A stretch of DNA of 57,333 bases from Oscillospiraceae bacterium (GCA_015068085.1 SVLF01000011.1:1-57333); one strand, 5' to 3'. Shown: positions 25,656 to 34,696, counted from the first letter of the stretch. Translations and numbers: made by a program. The notes: generated by a model not told the origin, from the sequence alone.

Positions 25656-27902
25656 ATGGTTTCTGTTATCAAAAACGGCGTATATTTAAAAGACGGTTGC
25701 CTTCTCTCGATGAAGGATGCAAGCGCGTTCGGTCTTGCAGCTCCGAGCGAGGCAAAAAAGAAAACTATGGCATATTCCATTCTGGAGGCTCACAATACTT
25801 CAGATACTATGGATTCGCTGAAAATTAAATTTGATGCTATGGCATCTCATGACATTACATACGTTGGCATAATTCAGACTGCCCGCGCATCGGGACTTGA
25901 AAAATTCCCGCTTCCGTATGTTCTCACAAACTGCCACAACAGCCTTTGTGCTGTCGGCGGAACAATAAATGAGGACGACCATATCTTCGGTCTTTCTGCC
26001 GCGAAAAAATACGGCGGAGAATTTGTTCCTGCTCATCAGGCGGTTATCCACCAATATATGCGTGAGCGTTATGCAGGTTGCGGTAAAATGATTTTGGCTT
26101 CGGATTCACACACGCGCTACGGTGCTCTCGGTTCAATTTCAATCGGTGAGGGCGGACCTGAGCTTGCGCGCCAGCTTCTTTCAAAGACATACAACATTGC
26201 ATATCCGGATGTTGTGTGCGTATATCTTGAGGGAGCTCCGCGCCCCGGCGTCGGCCCGCAGGATATTGCAATTGCGATAATCGGCGCTGTGTTCCGCGAC
26301 GGAGCCGTAAAGAATAAGATTATGGAGTTTGTCGGCCCCGGTATCGCGAACCTCAGCATGGATTTCCGAAACGGCATTGATGTTATGACAACGGAAACCT
26401 CATGTCTTTCATCTATATGGGAAACTGATAAAACCGTATGTGAGTTTTTAACCGTCCACGGACGTCCTGAGGACTATAAGCCGCTTCATCCCGAAAACGG
26501 TGCATATTACGATTGCGCGGTAAGGGTTGATTTGTCGAAGATTGAGCCGATGATTGCGCTTCCGTTCCACCCGTCAAACGCATTTAAGATTTCGGATCTT
26601 AAGAAGAATCTTTCGGATATCCTTGCGGGTGTTGACCGTGATGCAAAGGAAATGCTTGGTATTGATGATAAAAAGGTATCCCTCCTGAATAAAATCAAAA
26701 ACGGCGAGCTCTATGTAGATCAGGGCTTTGTCGGCGGATGCTCGGGCGGTCTTTTCCAGAACATTCACCGTGTTCGTGATATTCTCAAGGGAGCAACAAC
26801 CGGTGACGGTTCCTTCTGGCTCTCTGTTTATCCGGCAAGTACGCCGATGTCTATTGAGCTTATGCGTGACGGCACTCTCGGTGACCTCACGGCTTCCGGC
26901 GTAAGCATTCGCTCTTGCTTCTGCGGTCCGTGCTTTGGTGCGGGTGATGTTCCGTCAAACGGTGCTTTATCCATCCGCCACGCAACGCGTAACTTCCCCA
27001 ACCGTGAGGGAAGTAAGCCGGGTGACGGTCAGATTTCGTATGTTGCACTTATGGATGCGAGATCTATCGCGGCAACTGCGCTAAACGGCGGAAGGCTCAC
27101 TTCTGCATTTGAGCTTGATAATATTCCGGCTGATTCAAAAGATGAAAAATACAGCTTCGATGCTTCTCCGTATAAGAGTCGTATTTACTATGGCGTAGGG
27201 AATCCGAAACCGGATGAAGAGCTTAAATTCGGTCCTAATATCGCAGATTGGCCTGAAATGATTGGCATGACGGACAACCTTCTCATTTCTGTTGCGAGCG
27301 CAATTTATGATCCGGTAACGACTACGGATGAGCTTATTCCGTCGGGAGAAACTTCATCTTACCGCTCTAATCCGATAAAGCTTGCGTCTTTCGCTTTGTC
27401 GAGAAAAGATCCGGCATATGTCGGTCGTGCACAGGCAGTATATGCTGCTGAGCTTGCCCGACGTGAAGGAAAAGCCGATGCGCTTGATGCGTTTGGCATA
27501 GAAGGGCTTGATCCTTCAAACACATCTGTCGGAACGGCTGTATTTGCGCTAAAGCCCGGTGACGGATCCGCTCGTGAGCAGGCGGCATCGTGCCAGAGAG
27601 TTCTTGGCGGTGTTGCTAATATCTGCCGTGAGTTTGCAACAAAGCGTTATCGCTCAAATGTTGTAAACTGGGGAATGCTGCCGTTCATCTTTGATGATGC
27701 TGATACCTCCGGAATTGAAGCGGGCGATCTTATATACATTGAAGGTATAAGAAAGGTTCTTCTCGGCGACGAAGAATCGGTTGCGGCACGCCTTATAAAG
27801 AACGGTACGGAAAAGGAAATAACACTTCGTCTTCCGGCTCTTACGCGTGAAGAACGCGATATAATACTTGCAGGTTGCCTTATAAATTACTATTCTGAAT
27901 AA
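25656..27902 (+). CDS. Aconitase-family hydratase (YbhJ-like)
   Basis: A 748-residue protein of the aconitase superfamily, close in length and layout to E. coli YbhJ, whose substrate is not established. Cysteines placed to hold a 4Fe-4S cluster are seen in TTETSCLSSIW (~246) and SCFCGPCFGAG (~425). SDSHTRYGALGSISIGEG (~150) is the aconitase substrate-binding region, and a C-terminal swivel-like domain contains RRVLGGVAN-type residues (SCQRVLGGVANI). It is not a standard citrate-cycle aconitase, being a divergent branch. AAAGGA precedes the start and a terminator hairpin follows. Confidence 0.85.
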   Translation: MVSVIKNGVYLKDGCLLSMKDASAFGLAAPSEAKKKTMAYSILEAHNTSDTMDSLKIKFDAMASHDITYVGIIQTARASGLEKFPLPYVLTNCHNSLCAVGGTINEDDHIFGLSAAKKYGGEFVPAHQAVIHQYMRERYAGCGKMILASDSHTRYGALGSISIGEGGPELARQLLSKTYNIAYPDVVCVYLEGAPRPGVGPQDIAIAIIGAVFRDGAVKNKIMEFVGPGIANLSMDFRNGIDVMTTETSCLSSIWETDKTVCEFLTVHGRPEDYKPLHPENGAYYDCAVRVDLSKIEPMIALPFHPSNAFKISDLKKNLSDILAGVDRDAKEMLGIDDKKVSLLNKIKNGELYVDQGFVGGCSGGLFQNIHRVRDILKGATTGDGSFWLSVYPASTPMSIELMRDGTLGDLTASGVSIRSCFCGPCFGAGDVPSNGALSIRHATRNFPNREGSKPGDGQISYVALMDARSIAATALNGGRLTSAFELDNIPADSKDEKYSFDASPYKSRIYYGVGNPKPDEELKFGPNIADWPEMIGMTDNLLISVASAIYDPVTTTDELIPSGETSSYRSNPIKLASFALSRKDPAYVGRAQAVYAAELARREGKADALDAFGIEGLDPSNTSVGTAVFALKPGDGSAREQAASCQRVLGGVANICREFATKRYRSNVVNWGMLPFIFDDADTSGIEAGDLIYIEGIRKVLLGDEESVAARLIKNGTEKEITLRLPALTREERDIILAGCLINYYSE

Positions 27903-27912
27903 AGCTGAAATG

Positions 27913-27952
27913 TCCCCGACGCTGTGTGTTGCACATCGCACAGTGTCGGGGA
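27913..27952 (+). terminator. Terminator of the aconitase-like gene
   Basis: Stem TCCCCGAC plus CTGTG paired with CACAG plus GTCGGGGA, one bulged pair, 12-base loop, followed by an AT-rich tail. Confidence 0.75.
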
Positions 27953-27984
27953 TTAAATTAGTTCAATTTTGTGCAAATTACATC

Positions 27985-28013
27985 TTGAAAAAAACGGGGG
28001 AGCAGTGTATCAT
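27985..28013 (+). promoter_or_regulatory. Promoter of the second Gfo/Idh gene
   Basis: TTGAAA, 17-bp spacer, TATCAT, 35 bp ahead of the start codon at 28049. No FadR-type operator is visible here. Confidence 0.65.
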
Positions 28014-28048
28014 TTAGGTACAAAAAACTCAAACGGAGGGTACTTGTT

Positions 28049-29065
28049 ATGAAGGTAAAATATGCAATCGTAGGTTGCGGAAGAATCGCATGGAATCATC
28101 TGGATGGTATCGAAAAGTCCAACTCATCCGTGCTTTGTGCGGTATGCGATATTGACGAAGCAAAGGCGCGTGAAACCGGAGAAAAGTATGGCGTAAACTG
28201 GTATACAGATGAGGCAGAGATGCTTGAAAAAGAGAAGATAGATGTTTGTTGTATTCTCACTCCGAGTGGGTTGCATGCTGAATGCGGCATAATTGCAGCA
28301 GAGCACGGTGTCCACGTTCTTTGTGAAAAGCCGATGGATGTTACCCGTGAAAAGATGAAGGCTCTCATTGATTCGTGTAAGAAAAACGGCGTGAAGCTCG
28401 GCTGCATATTCCAGCGCAGAACCTTCTCGGCTGCAATAGCTATGAAAAAGGCTGTCGAAGACGGTGTTTTCGGAAAAGTTACTCTCTGTGATGCATACCT
28501 TAAGTACTATAGAGATCAGGCATATTATGACAGCGGCGATTGGCGCGGTACATGGGAGCTTGATGGCGGCGGCGCGCTTATGAATCAGGGAATCCACGGC
28601 GTTGACCTTATCGACTGGATGACCGGCGGAATTAAGAGCGTTTTTGCACGTTGTGAGCGTCTTAACTGGAAAACCGACGTTGAGGATACAGCCGTAATTA
28701 TGGTCCGTTATAAGAACGGTGCAATGGGCGTAATTGAATGTGCAACAACCGTTTATCCGGGACTTGATACTGTTTTTACAATCGGCGGAACAGAAGGCTT
28801 TGCCGAGATTGGTAACAAGGGTATTTATAAGTGGGAAATGAAGGACAAAAGTATCGAAAAGCCGGAAACGACGGGAACTATGGGTGGTCTTAACTGTACA
28901 TATACAGACAATCTTCATGCATATCAGATTGAAGATATGTCAAGAGCAATCCTTGATAACCGCGACCCGATGGTTACAGGTGAACAGGCTCTTCACAGCG
29001 TAGGTCTTATCCTTGCGATATATGAGTCGGCAAGAACCGGTAAAGAAGTCTTTATAGAGGACTAA
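28049..29065 (+). CDS. Gfo/Idh/MocA family oxidoreductase
   Basis: A 338-residue NAD(P)-dependent dehydrogenase of the glucose-fructose oxidoreductase family. The N-terminal motif is AIVGCGRIAWNHLDGI; CEKPMDVT carries the conserved Lys; IFQRRTF and GGGALMNQGIHGVDLIDWM carry the catalytic-domain signature with the active-site His. The sequence resembles UDP-N-acetyl-hexosamine or scyllo-inositol/sugar-acid dehydrogenases, but substrate cannot be fixed. It is a single-gene unit with its own promoter and two terminator hairpins. GGAGG lies 9 bases before the ATG. Confidence 0.9.
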   Translation: MKVKYAIVGCGRIAWNHLDGIEKSNSSVLCAVCDIDEAKARETGEKYGVNWYTDEAEMLEKEKIDVCCILTPSGLHAECGIIAAEHGVHVLCEKPMDVTREKMKALIDSCKKNGVKLGCIFQRRTFSAAIAMKKAVEDGVFGKVTLCDAYLKYYRDQAYYDSGDWRGTWELDGGGALMNQGIHGVDLIDWMTGGIKSVFARCERLNWKTDVEDTAVIMVRYKNGAMGVIECATTVYPGLDTVFTIGGTEGFAEIGNKGIYKWEMKDKSIEKPETTGTMGGLNCTYTDNLHAYQIEDMSRAILDNRDPMVTGEQALHSVGLILAIYESARTGKEVFIED

Positions 29066-29078
29066 AAGTTATAAACGA

Positions 29079-29110
29079 ACACATCCTCCCGTGTAAGCGG
29101 GAGGATGTGT
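29079..29110. terminator. First terminator hairpin after the Gfo/Idh gene
   Basis: A perfect 13-bp stem from ACACATCCTCCCG with a 6-base loop, followed by TTG. Confidence 0.75.
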
Positions 29111-29114
29111 TGCC

Positions 29115-29156
29115 TATATAATTAACTCCCTGCGTCAGCGGGGAGTTAATTATATA
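29115..29156. terminator. Second, bidirectional terminator between Gfo/Idh and GH88
   Basis: A perfect 16-bp stem from TATATAATTAACTCCC with a 10-base loop, directly beside the stop of the leftward GH88 gene. Confidence 0.75.
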
Positions 29157-29161
29157 CTATT

Positions 29162-30295
29162 TTATTTATGTACTGTAAATCTGCCGTCGTTACCGTCAAG
29201 CTTCATAAGAGCTTCAAGGAGATAATAGTCGCCGAAAATCCATGGCATATGCATTCCGTTGGGAGTGTGGTATGCACTTGAAGCATTTTCAAGCAAACGA
29301 AGCTCTTTCGGGTCATAGTTGCAGTTTTCATCAAGAACACGCAAAAGCTTCATCGCTGCACGCTCATAAATCTTTGCTTCATACTCCGGAACCGCTCTTG
29401 AAATTTCAATAAGACCGCAAGCTGCAATAGAAGCGGCAGAGGAATCGTAGTATACCGGTTCTTCGGGGGCGCGGAAGTCAACGAGCGGAAGCTTTCCGTC
29501 TTCGATATTTGCGATAAAGTAGTGTGCAACCTTCTTTGCGGTGTCGAGATATTCCTGCTTGCCGAGGTTAAGATATGCAAGTGCAAAGCCGTAAAGTGCC
29601 CATGCCTGACCGCGGGACCATGAGGAGCCGCTTTCATAACCCTGTCCGCGCGGAGTTGCAAGAACATCACCGGTTTCCGGGTCAAACTCAACAACGTGGT
29701 TGGAAGAACCGTCGCCGCGAATAAAGCTTTTCGCAACAGTATCGGCGTGTGCGCGTGCAACCTGCTCAAAACGCGGGTCATCCTGAATGGATGTCGCAAA
29801 GCTGAGAAGAGGAATATTCATCATGCAGTCAATTATTGCCCAGCGGTGGCTGGAGTGATCCCATGCGCGGATATATTTTGCAACGTGATTAAAACGACCT
29901 GCAAGAACTGTCGCTGCGTGCATTGCGCGGGCTTTTGATTTCTCATTGCCGGTGATTTTATAATCAGCAACAGCGGAAAGAGACCACATAAAGCCGACGT
30001 CATGATGGATTCCTGTGAAAATGTCAAACGCCTCGTCGAGCTTTGCTTCGCAGCCTTCGGCATACTCGCGGAACATTTTATCACCGGTTTTTAAGTACAT
30101 AAGCCACATCATGCCGGGCCAGAAAGCAGTTGTCCAGCTTGAAATACTGGCTTTCGTTCCTTTTGGATCCCATTCACCGATTCTTGAGTTTGTTGTAGGG
30201 AAGTTTGCGCCGATTTCAGGAGCCATCGCAGTAACTTTTTTTACGACTCTGTCCAGAAATTCGGAAGCAAATGCTTTATCTTCTTTAGAAAACAT
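29162..30295 (-). CDS. Glycoside hydrolase family 88 (unsaturated glucuronyl hydrolase)
   Basis: A 377-residue cytosolic enzyme that removes the unsaturated uronic acid left at the non-reducing end by polysaccharide lyases, by hydration of the C4=C5 bond. The alpha/alpha barrel pattern and both family Asp residues are visible: HHDVGFMWSLS and AIIDCMMNIPLLSFA; SGSSWSRGQAWALYGFA is another family signature. It is therefore the natural second step after the heparinase II/III-like lyase at 11.4-17.7 kb. The frame opens at a GTG three codons earlier, but AGGAG lies 10 bases before the ATG at 30295. It has its own promoter and is transcribed away from hslO. Confidence 0.92.
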   Translation of the reverse strand: MFSKEDKAFASEFLDRVVKKVTAMAPEIGANFPTTNSRIGEWDPKGTKASISSWTTAFWPGMMWLMYLKTGDKMFREYAEGCEAKLDEAFDIFTGIHHDVGFMWSLSAVADYKITGNEKSKARAMHAATVLAGRFNHVAKYIRAWDHSSHRWAIIDCMMNIPLLSFATSIQDDPRFEQVARAHADTVAKSFIRGDGSSNHVVEFDPETGDVLATPRGQGYESGSSWSRGQAWALYGFALAYLNLGKQEYLDTAKKVAHYFIANIEDGKLPLVDFRAPEEPVYYDSSAASIAACGLIEISRAVPEYEAKIYERAAMKLLRVLDENCNYDPKELRLLENASSAYHTPNGMHMPWIFGDYYLLEALMKLDGNDGRFTVHK

Positions 30296-30320
30296 TTTGT
30301 TCACGCTCCTTTTTATTATA

Positions 30321-30349
30321 TGATAACATAAGTTTTTTGGAAAAACAAT
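30321..30349 (-). promoter_or_regulatory. Putative promoter of the GH88 gene
   Basis: Minus strand TTGTTT, 17-bp spacer, TATCAT, 26 bp before the start. The -10 hexamer is the same as that of the Gfo/Idh promoter at 28008. Confidence 0.5.
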
Positions 30350-30456
30350 GCATATTTTACCTTTTTATATGCAAAAACAACCATAACCACAGGAGAGCTA
30401 AAGCGTGTTGAAAAATAATTTACTGATAAAATATTTTCACGACCTTTAAATAGCTC

Positions 30457-30485
30457 TTTACATTCGTCTTTTGAAATGTTAAAAT
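30457..30485 (+). promoter_or_regulatory. Putative promoter of hslO
   Basis: TTTACA, 17-bp spacer, TAAAAT, 31 bp before the hslO start codon. The rest of the 30305-30515 gap shows nothing else. Confidence 0.55.
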
Positions 30486-30515
30486 ATTATAGAAGAAAAA
30501 TTACGGAGGAAATAT

Positions 30516-31403
30516 ATGGCAGACAGAATAATCCGTGCCGTCACATGCGACGGTGCAATTAAAATACTTGCAATGACTGCGCGTGAGACCGTTGAAGAAG
30601 CTCGCCGCATACACGATCTTACCCCGCTTACTTCTGCTGCGCTCGGGAGAACTCTTGTTGCGGCATCGCTTCTTGGAAATGACTTAAAGGGAGAAAACGA
30701 TACCATTACCGTCAGGATAGATTCAGACGGTCCGATAGGTTCAATTGTTGCGGTTTCCGATAGTCTTGGATATGTGCGTGGGTATTGCAAAAATCCGCAG
30801 GCAGATCTTCCTGTGCGCGAGAGTGACAGAAAGATAAATGTATCCGGAGGTGTTGGAAACGGCACGTTAAGCATAATAAAAGACCTTGGAATGAAGGAGC
30901 CTTATATCGGGCAAACTCAGCTTGTCAGTGGAGAAATAGCAGAGGATATAACAGCTTATCTTGCAACAAGCGAGCAGATTCCGTCAGTATGTGCTCTCGG
31001 CGTACTTGTCGAGCGGGATTGGTCTATCCGTGCTGCCGGAGGATATATTATCCAGCTTCTTCCGGGCGTATACGATGATGAGATTGACCGCCTCGAAGAA
31101 TGCATAAAGAAAGCCCGTGCGGTAACAGAATGTCTTGATGAGGGCATGAGTCTTGAGAAGATTCTTGAAACTACTTTAACCGGGTTTGAAATCGAAGTTC
31201 TGGATGAATATGAAGTCGGATATAAATGTACCTGCTCTCGCGAGCGAACCCGCGGTGTGCTTATGTCGATAGGAGCAGAGGAACTTCGGATAATAGCCGA
31301 AGAAGACGGTCAGGCTGAGGTGAACTGCCAGTTCTGCGACAACAAATATCTTTTTGGTAAAGAAGAGCTTTATGAAATAATCAACGAAATAGAGGAAAAA
31401 TAA
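30516..31403 (+). CDS. hslO: Redox-regulated chaperone Hsp33
   Basis: A 295-residue holdase chaperone turned on by oxidation. The N-terminal core (residues 1-230) includes GPIGSIVAVSDSLGYVRGY; the C-terminal zinc switch has both pairs, KCTCSRER (CxC) and NCQFCDNKY (CxxC), spaced about 32 residues apart as usual. In stress it unfolds, releases zinc and holds unfolding proteins. GGAGG lies 7 bases before the ATG. It stands alone, with a terminator that overlaps the stop codon of the convergent esterase gene. Confidence 0.96.
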   Translation: MADRIIRAVTCDGAIKILAMTARETVEEARRIHDLTPLTSAALGRTLVAASLLGNDLKGENDTITVRIDSDGPIGSIVAVSDSLGYVRGYCKNPQADLPVRESDRKINVSGGVGNGTLSIIKDLGMKEPYIGQTQLVSGEIAEDITAYLATSEQIPSVCALGVLVERDWSIRAAGGYIIQLLPGVYDDEIDRLEECIKKARAVTECLDEGMSLEKILETTLTGFEIEVLDEYEVGYKCTCSRERTRGVLMSIGAEELRIIAEEDGQAEVNCQFCDNKYLFGKEELYEIINEIEEK

Positions 31404-31407
31404 AAAC

Positions 31408-31462
31408 AGTAACAAAAAAGCAGGTATGACGCGAGCTTGTGTCATACCTGCTTTTTGTTACT
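31408..31462. terminator. Bidirectional terminator between hslO and the acetyl esterase
   Basis: A long stem built from AGTAACAAAA..AGCAGGTATGAC and its complement with a 10-base loop; one side carries T-runs on either strand. It overlaps the last codons of the leftward esterase. Confidence 0.85.
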
Positions 31463-32396
31463 CTTCTAAGAACCAGCGCAGAGCAAGATCAAAGACCTCG
31501 GGGTAATCTGCGTGTCCGTAGTCAGGATAAAGTATGTATTCCTTGTTTGTCGGTATTTTGTTGAACATAGCAAACTGAGTTTGCGGGGGACAGGATGTAT
31601 CCTTGAGTCCTGACGCCATTTTGACATCCGCTTTTAAGCGGTGAACGAGGTTTTGAATATCAATATACCCCAGTCTCTCAAAAAGTGCATCTCCGGTTTC
31701 GTGGCGCGGGTCTGAGCGTACAAAATACTGTTCGATTTCTGTAAATGCAACACCGCCGAGCTCATATGCTTTCTTGTAGTCGCATAAAAACGGGCAGTAG
31801 GGGAAGACTTTTTTGATTCTCGGCTCGAGAGAAGCACAGGCAAGGGAAATTGCACCGCCCTGAGAACCGCCAAAGGTATAAAGCCGGTTTTCGTCAACGC
31901 AATCCATATCGGCAACAATTCCGGCAAGCTGCGCTGCATCAAGAAAAATACTGCGGTAAAGGAGCTTTCCGGGATCAGACTCAAATGCACCGCGGATGAT
32001 ATGTCCCTCAACAGTTGTACCTGTGCATGAAGAATTATCTTCTGAAAGACCCGCCTGACCGCGGCAATCCATCGCAGCAACGCAGAATCCTTGTCCGGCA
32101 AAGAATAAAAGACGGAGCCACTCGGGAAATCTTACGTGATATCCGTGGAACATAATAACCGCACCTGTCGGCTTCGTTATGTTCTTGGGGCGTGCAAGCT
32201 TTGCGTGAATACGCGCACCGCCAACGCCGGTATAGTACATATCAAAGCATTCGACGGTTGGCAAATCCCAAACCTTTATAAGCTCAACGTCGGGGGGTGT
32301 TGCTTTCATCTCAGCAACAGCTTCATCCCAGTATTTATCAATATCCTCAGGACAGGGGCTTGCTCCGTTATATTGCAGCAGCTCATTAATGTTCAT
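31458..32396 (-). CDS. Acetyl xylan esterase/cephalosporin-C deacetylase family protein (AXE1)
   Basis: A 312-residue alpha/beta hydrolase of carbohydrate esterase family 7 type, expected to remove acetyl groups from xylo- or other oligosaccharides inside the cell. The triad is visible: Ser in FGGSQGGAISLA, Asp in LKDTSCPP, His in DYGHADYPE; the family RGQAGLSED (RGQ motif) near the oxyanion region is also present. The frame opens 7 codons earlier, but GAGGAG lies 8 bases before the ATG at 32396. There is a minus-strand TATAAT about 40 bp upstream. It adds deacetylation to the glycan pathway of the window. Confidence 0.9.
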   Translation of the reverse strand: MNINELLQYNGASPCPEDIDKYWDEAVAEMKATPPDVELIKVWDLPTVECFDMYYTGVGGARIHAKLARPKNITKPTGAVIMFHGYHVRFPEWLRLLFFAGQGFCVAAMDCRGQAGLSEDNSSCTGTTVEGHIIRGAFESDPGKLLYRSIFLDAAQLAGIVADMDCVDENRLYTFGGSQGGAISLACASLEPRIKKVFPYCPFLCDYKKAYELGGVAFTEIEQYFVRSDPRHETGDALFERLGYIDIQNLVHRLKADVKMASGLKDTSCPPQTQFAMFNKIPTNKEYILYPDYGHADYPEVFDLALRWFLEE

Positions 32397-32516
32397 TGAA
32401 AACTCTCCTCGTATCACAAATTAGTATAAGCATTAACATTATACAACTTTTTTTTGACTTTGTATTTGTCTTTTTTCTTGTTTTTTTAAACCATTTTGTG
32501 CATATGTATATAAAAA

Positions 32517-32541
32517 GGGTACGACGTTTTTAGTCGTACCC
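32517..32541. terminator. Terminator of the NhaC-family transporter gene
   Basis: Nine-bp stem GGGTACGAC / GTCGTACCC; on the minus strand it is followed by TTTTTATATA. Confidence 0.85.
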
Positions 32542-32556
32542 TGTAAAAATGCTTAT

Positions 32557-34308
32557 TTATGCGCTCTTTTTGCTTGTGGCGACCTTGATGATCAGAAGGG
32601 TGGCAACCATAAGAACAATAGCAATCGGGAGGCATATCCAGGCGTTCTTTACAAAGCCTGCGATGAGGTAAGAAACAAAGGATACGCCGGCAACGGTCAT
32701 TGCGTAAGGCAACTGCGTTGAAACGTGATTTAGGTGGTCACACTGAGCACCTGCAGACGCCATAATTGTGGTATCCGAAATTGGTGAGCAATGGTCGCCG
32801 CAAACAGCACCTGCCATACATGCGGAAATAGCGATAATGGCAATTTCGTTGCTGATGGAGCCGCCGAAGATTGCGAGAACAATCGGAATGAGAATGCCGA
32901 ATGTACCCCACGATGTTCCCGTTGAGAAGGAAAGACCGACACCGATGAGGAATACGATTGCAGGAAGGAGCGGGATAAAGGAGCTTGCGCTGATGCGGAC
33001 AAACTCGGCGATAAAGATCTTTGCACCAAGGCTGTCTGTCATAGCCTTAAGAGTCCATGCGCAGCAGAGAATCATAATGGCGGGAACCATTGCCTTAAAG
33101 CCTTCCGGGAGAGAATCCATACAATCACGGAACTTGAGAACGCGTCTGCACATAAAGTAAATAACAGAGAAAATAAGTCCTGCAAATGCACCCAAAACAA
33201 GACCAACAGATGCGTCTGCGCCGGAGAATGCGTCAATAAAGCTTGTGCCGGAGAAGAAACCGCCGGAGTAGAGAAGACCGAGCAAGCAGCCTATGATAAG
33301 CACAACAACCGGAGCAACAAGATCCCAGACACTGCCGTTTTTGTTTGTATCGGCATCTTCGATATGACGGAGCATTTCTTTTTCGTCGGCAGAGAAAACA
33401 TCGCCATGCATAGAGTCAAGATTCAGTGCGCTCACTTCATGCTTTTTCATCGGACCGTAATCAAACTTCAGTACTACGAGAGTGAGCATCATTACAATGG
33501 TAAGGATTGCATAGAAGTTATAGGGAATAGCTTTGATAAAGAGCTCAAGACCGCCTATCTGGTCTTCGGAAACAAAGCCCGCAACGGCAGCTGCCCATGA
33601 AGAAATCGGGGCAATGATGCATATCGGAGCGGCCGTTGCATCTATAAGATAAGAAAGCTTTGAACGCGAAACCTTGAACTTATCGCATACCGGGCGCATA
33701 ACAGAACCGACGGTGAGGCAGTTGAAATAGTCATCGACAAAAATGAGGATTCCAAGAGCTATTGTTGCGAGCTGTGCACCAAAGCGGGATTTGATGTGAG
33801 TTGATGCCCAGCGTCCGAATGCAGCAGAGCCGCCCGACTTGTTCATAAGCGAAACAATTGTGCCGAGAACAACAAGGAAAATAATTATACCTATGTTGTA
33901 AGGATCTGCAATTGACGAGATGAAGCCGTCAACGAAAAGGTGGTCAATTGTTCCCGAAAAATTAAAGTTTGCGTACATAAGTGCGCCTGCCGTTATACCG
34001 ATAAAGAGGGAAGAGTAAACCTCTTTTGTGATAAGGGCGAGGGCAATAGCGATAATCGGCGGGAGAAGAGAAAGCCATGTCGAATATGCCGGGATATCGG
34101 CGCGCTTTGTTTCAAGTGCTTTGGCAAGGTTCTCTCCGAAGTCCGGATCGCTTCCGACGTTGTCGGAGTAGCTGTCGAGATATTCTGATGCAACATCAGC
34201 ATCGGTAAGATCGATATCTGCTGCGACAGCCAGAGGTGATACGGTAAGTAAAAGCATTACCGCGAGCGCGAGAATTGCGAGGATACGCGATTTTTTTAAG
34301 TGAATCAT
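32557..34308 (-). CDS. NhaC-family antiporter, probable lysine transporter
   Basis: A 583-residue inner-membrane protein with a signal-like N-terminus (SRILAILALAVMLLLTVSP) and about a dozen membrane helices. Family marks include FVDDYFNCLTVGSVMRPV, IDATAAPICIIAPISSW and the late CGDHCSPISDTTIMAS. NhaC proteins exchange sodium for protons or organic substrates. Directly upstream lies a lysine riboswitch with its expression platform, and comparative genomics (Rodionov and co-workers) named riboswitch-controlled NhaC homologues LysW, predicted lysine transporters. That assignment fits here: expression should fall when lysine is high. AAGGAGGG lies 7 bases before the ATG. Confidence 0.88.
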   Translation of the reverse strand: MIHLKKSRILAILALAVMLLLTVSPLAVAADIDLTDADVASEYLDSYSDNVGSDPDFGENLAKALETKRADIPAYSTWLSLLPPIIAIALALITKEVYSSLFIGITAGALMYANFNFSGTIDHLFVDGFISSIADPYNIGIIIFLVVLGTIVSLMNKSGGSAAFGRWASTHIKSRFGAQLATIALGILIFVDDYFNCLTVGSVMRPVCDKFKVSRSKLSYLIDATAAPICIIAPISSWAAAVAGFVSEDQIGGLELFIKAIPYNFYAILTIVMMLTLVVLKFDYGPMKKHEVSALNLDSMHGDVFSADEKEMLRHIEDADTNKNGSVWDLVAPVVVLIIGCLLGLLYSGGFFSGTSFIDAFSGADASVGLVLGAFAGLIFSVIYFMCRRVLKFRDCMDSLPEGFKAMVPAIMILCCAWTLKAMTDSLGAKIFIAEFVRISASSFIPLLPAIVFLIGVGLSFSTGTSWGTFGILIPIVLAIFGGSISNEIAIIAISACMAGAVCGDHCSPISDTTIMASAGAQCDHLNHVSTQLPYAMTVAGVSFVSYLIAGFVKNAWICLPIAIVLMVATLLIIKVATSKKSA

Positions 34309-34333
34309 AATTCACCCTCCTTAAATAAATATA

Positions 34334-34368
34334 GAGGCTGTGACGCAAAAACGCAGCTTCACAACCTC
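34334..34368 (-). terminator. Expression-platform terminator of the lysine riboswitch
   Basis: On the minus strand a GAGGTTGTGA / TCACAGCCTC stem with an inner GCTGCG-type extension, followed by TATATTTATTT just before the transporter Shine-Dalgarno. It would form when lysine is bound. Confidence 0.7.
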
Positions 34369-34390
34369 GCATAAAATTACGTAATCTTGA

Positions 34391-34550
34391 AGATAGCGCT
34401 CCACATCCGTGACAGTACGGTGCATATTGTGCACCGTCCCAGCAGTATCCTGTTTCAGGCAACAAGAAAACCACTTCGGCATCAGTCCCTTTCACTGTAC
34501 AGTATTTCCTGAAAAAGCACAGTTACTCTTGATTGATGCGCCTCTATCTT
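34391..34550 (-). ncRNA. Lysine riboswitch (L box) aptamer
   Basis: Read on the minus strand the element begins AGATAGAGGCGCATCAATCA and AGAGTAACTG, then GATGCCGAAGTGG, GCTGGGACGGTGCA and CTGTCACGGATGTGG, and closes with GCGCTATCT, which pairs with AGATAG. These are the conserved blocks of the five-stem lysine aptamer, in the right order and spacing over 160 nt. It sits 82 bp before the transporter start and is followed by a terminator hairpin, so lysine should reduce transcription of the NhaC-family gene. Confidence 0.95.
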
Positions 34551-34573
34551 GCCTTGTGGCAAATATTAAGTAT

Positions 34574-34603
34574 ATGTTACCACGATAACCGGGTATATTT
34601 CAA
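34574..34603 (-). promoter_or_regulatory. Promoter of the riboswitch transcript
   Basis: Minus strand TTGAAA, 18-bp spacer, TAACAT, 24 bp before the aptamer. Confidence 0.5.
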
Positions 34604-34660
34604 TTGACATAATATACAAAGTTTTGTCGAAATTTATTATAATATGTACAAATATAAAAA

Positions 34661-34683
34661 TACCCGCGGAATTTCCGCGGGTA
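34661..34683 (-). terminator. Terminator of the ireB-containing unit
   Basis: Perfect 11-bp stem TACCCGCGGAA / TTCCGCGGGTA; the minus strand continues with TTTTTATATTT. Confidence 0.9.
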
Positions 34684-34696
34684 ACGATCTTGCAGA

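Noticed and set aside
32456-32472. GntR operator-like half site ACTTTGTAT upstream of the acetyl esterase
   Set aside because: Only one arm matches; the second arm is TTGTCTTT and not ACAAAGT, so membership in the regulon is not supported.
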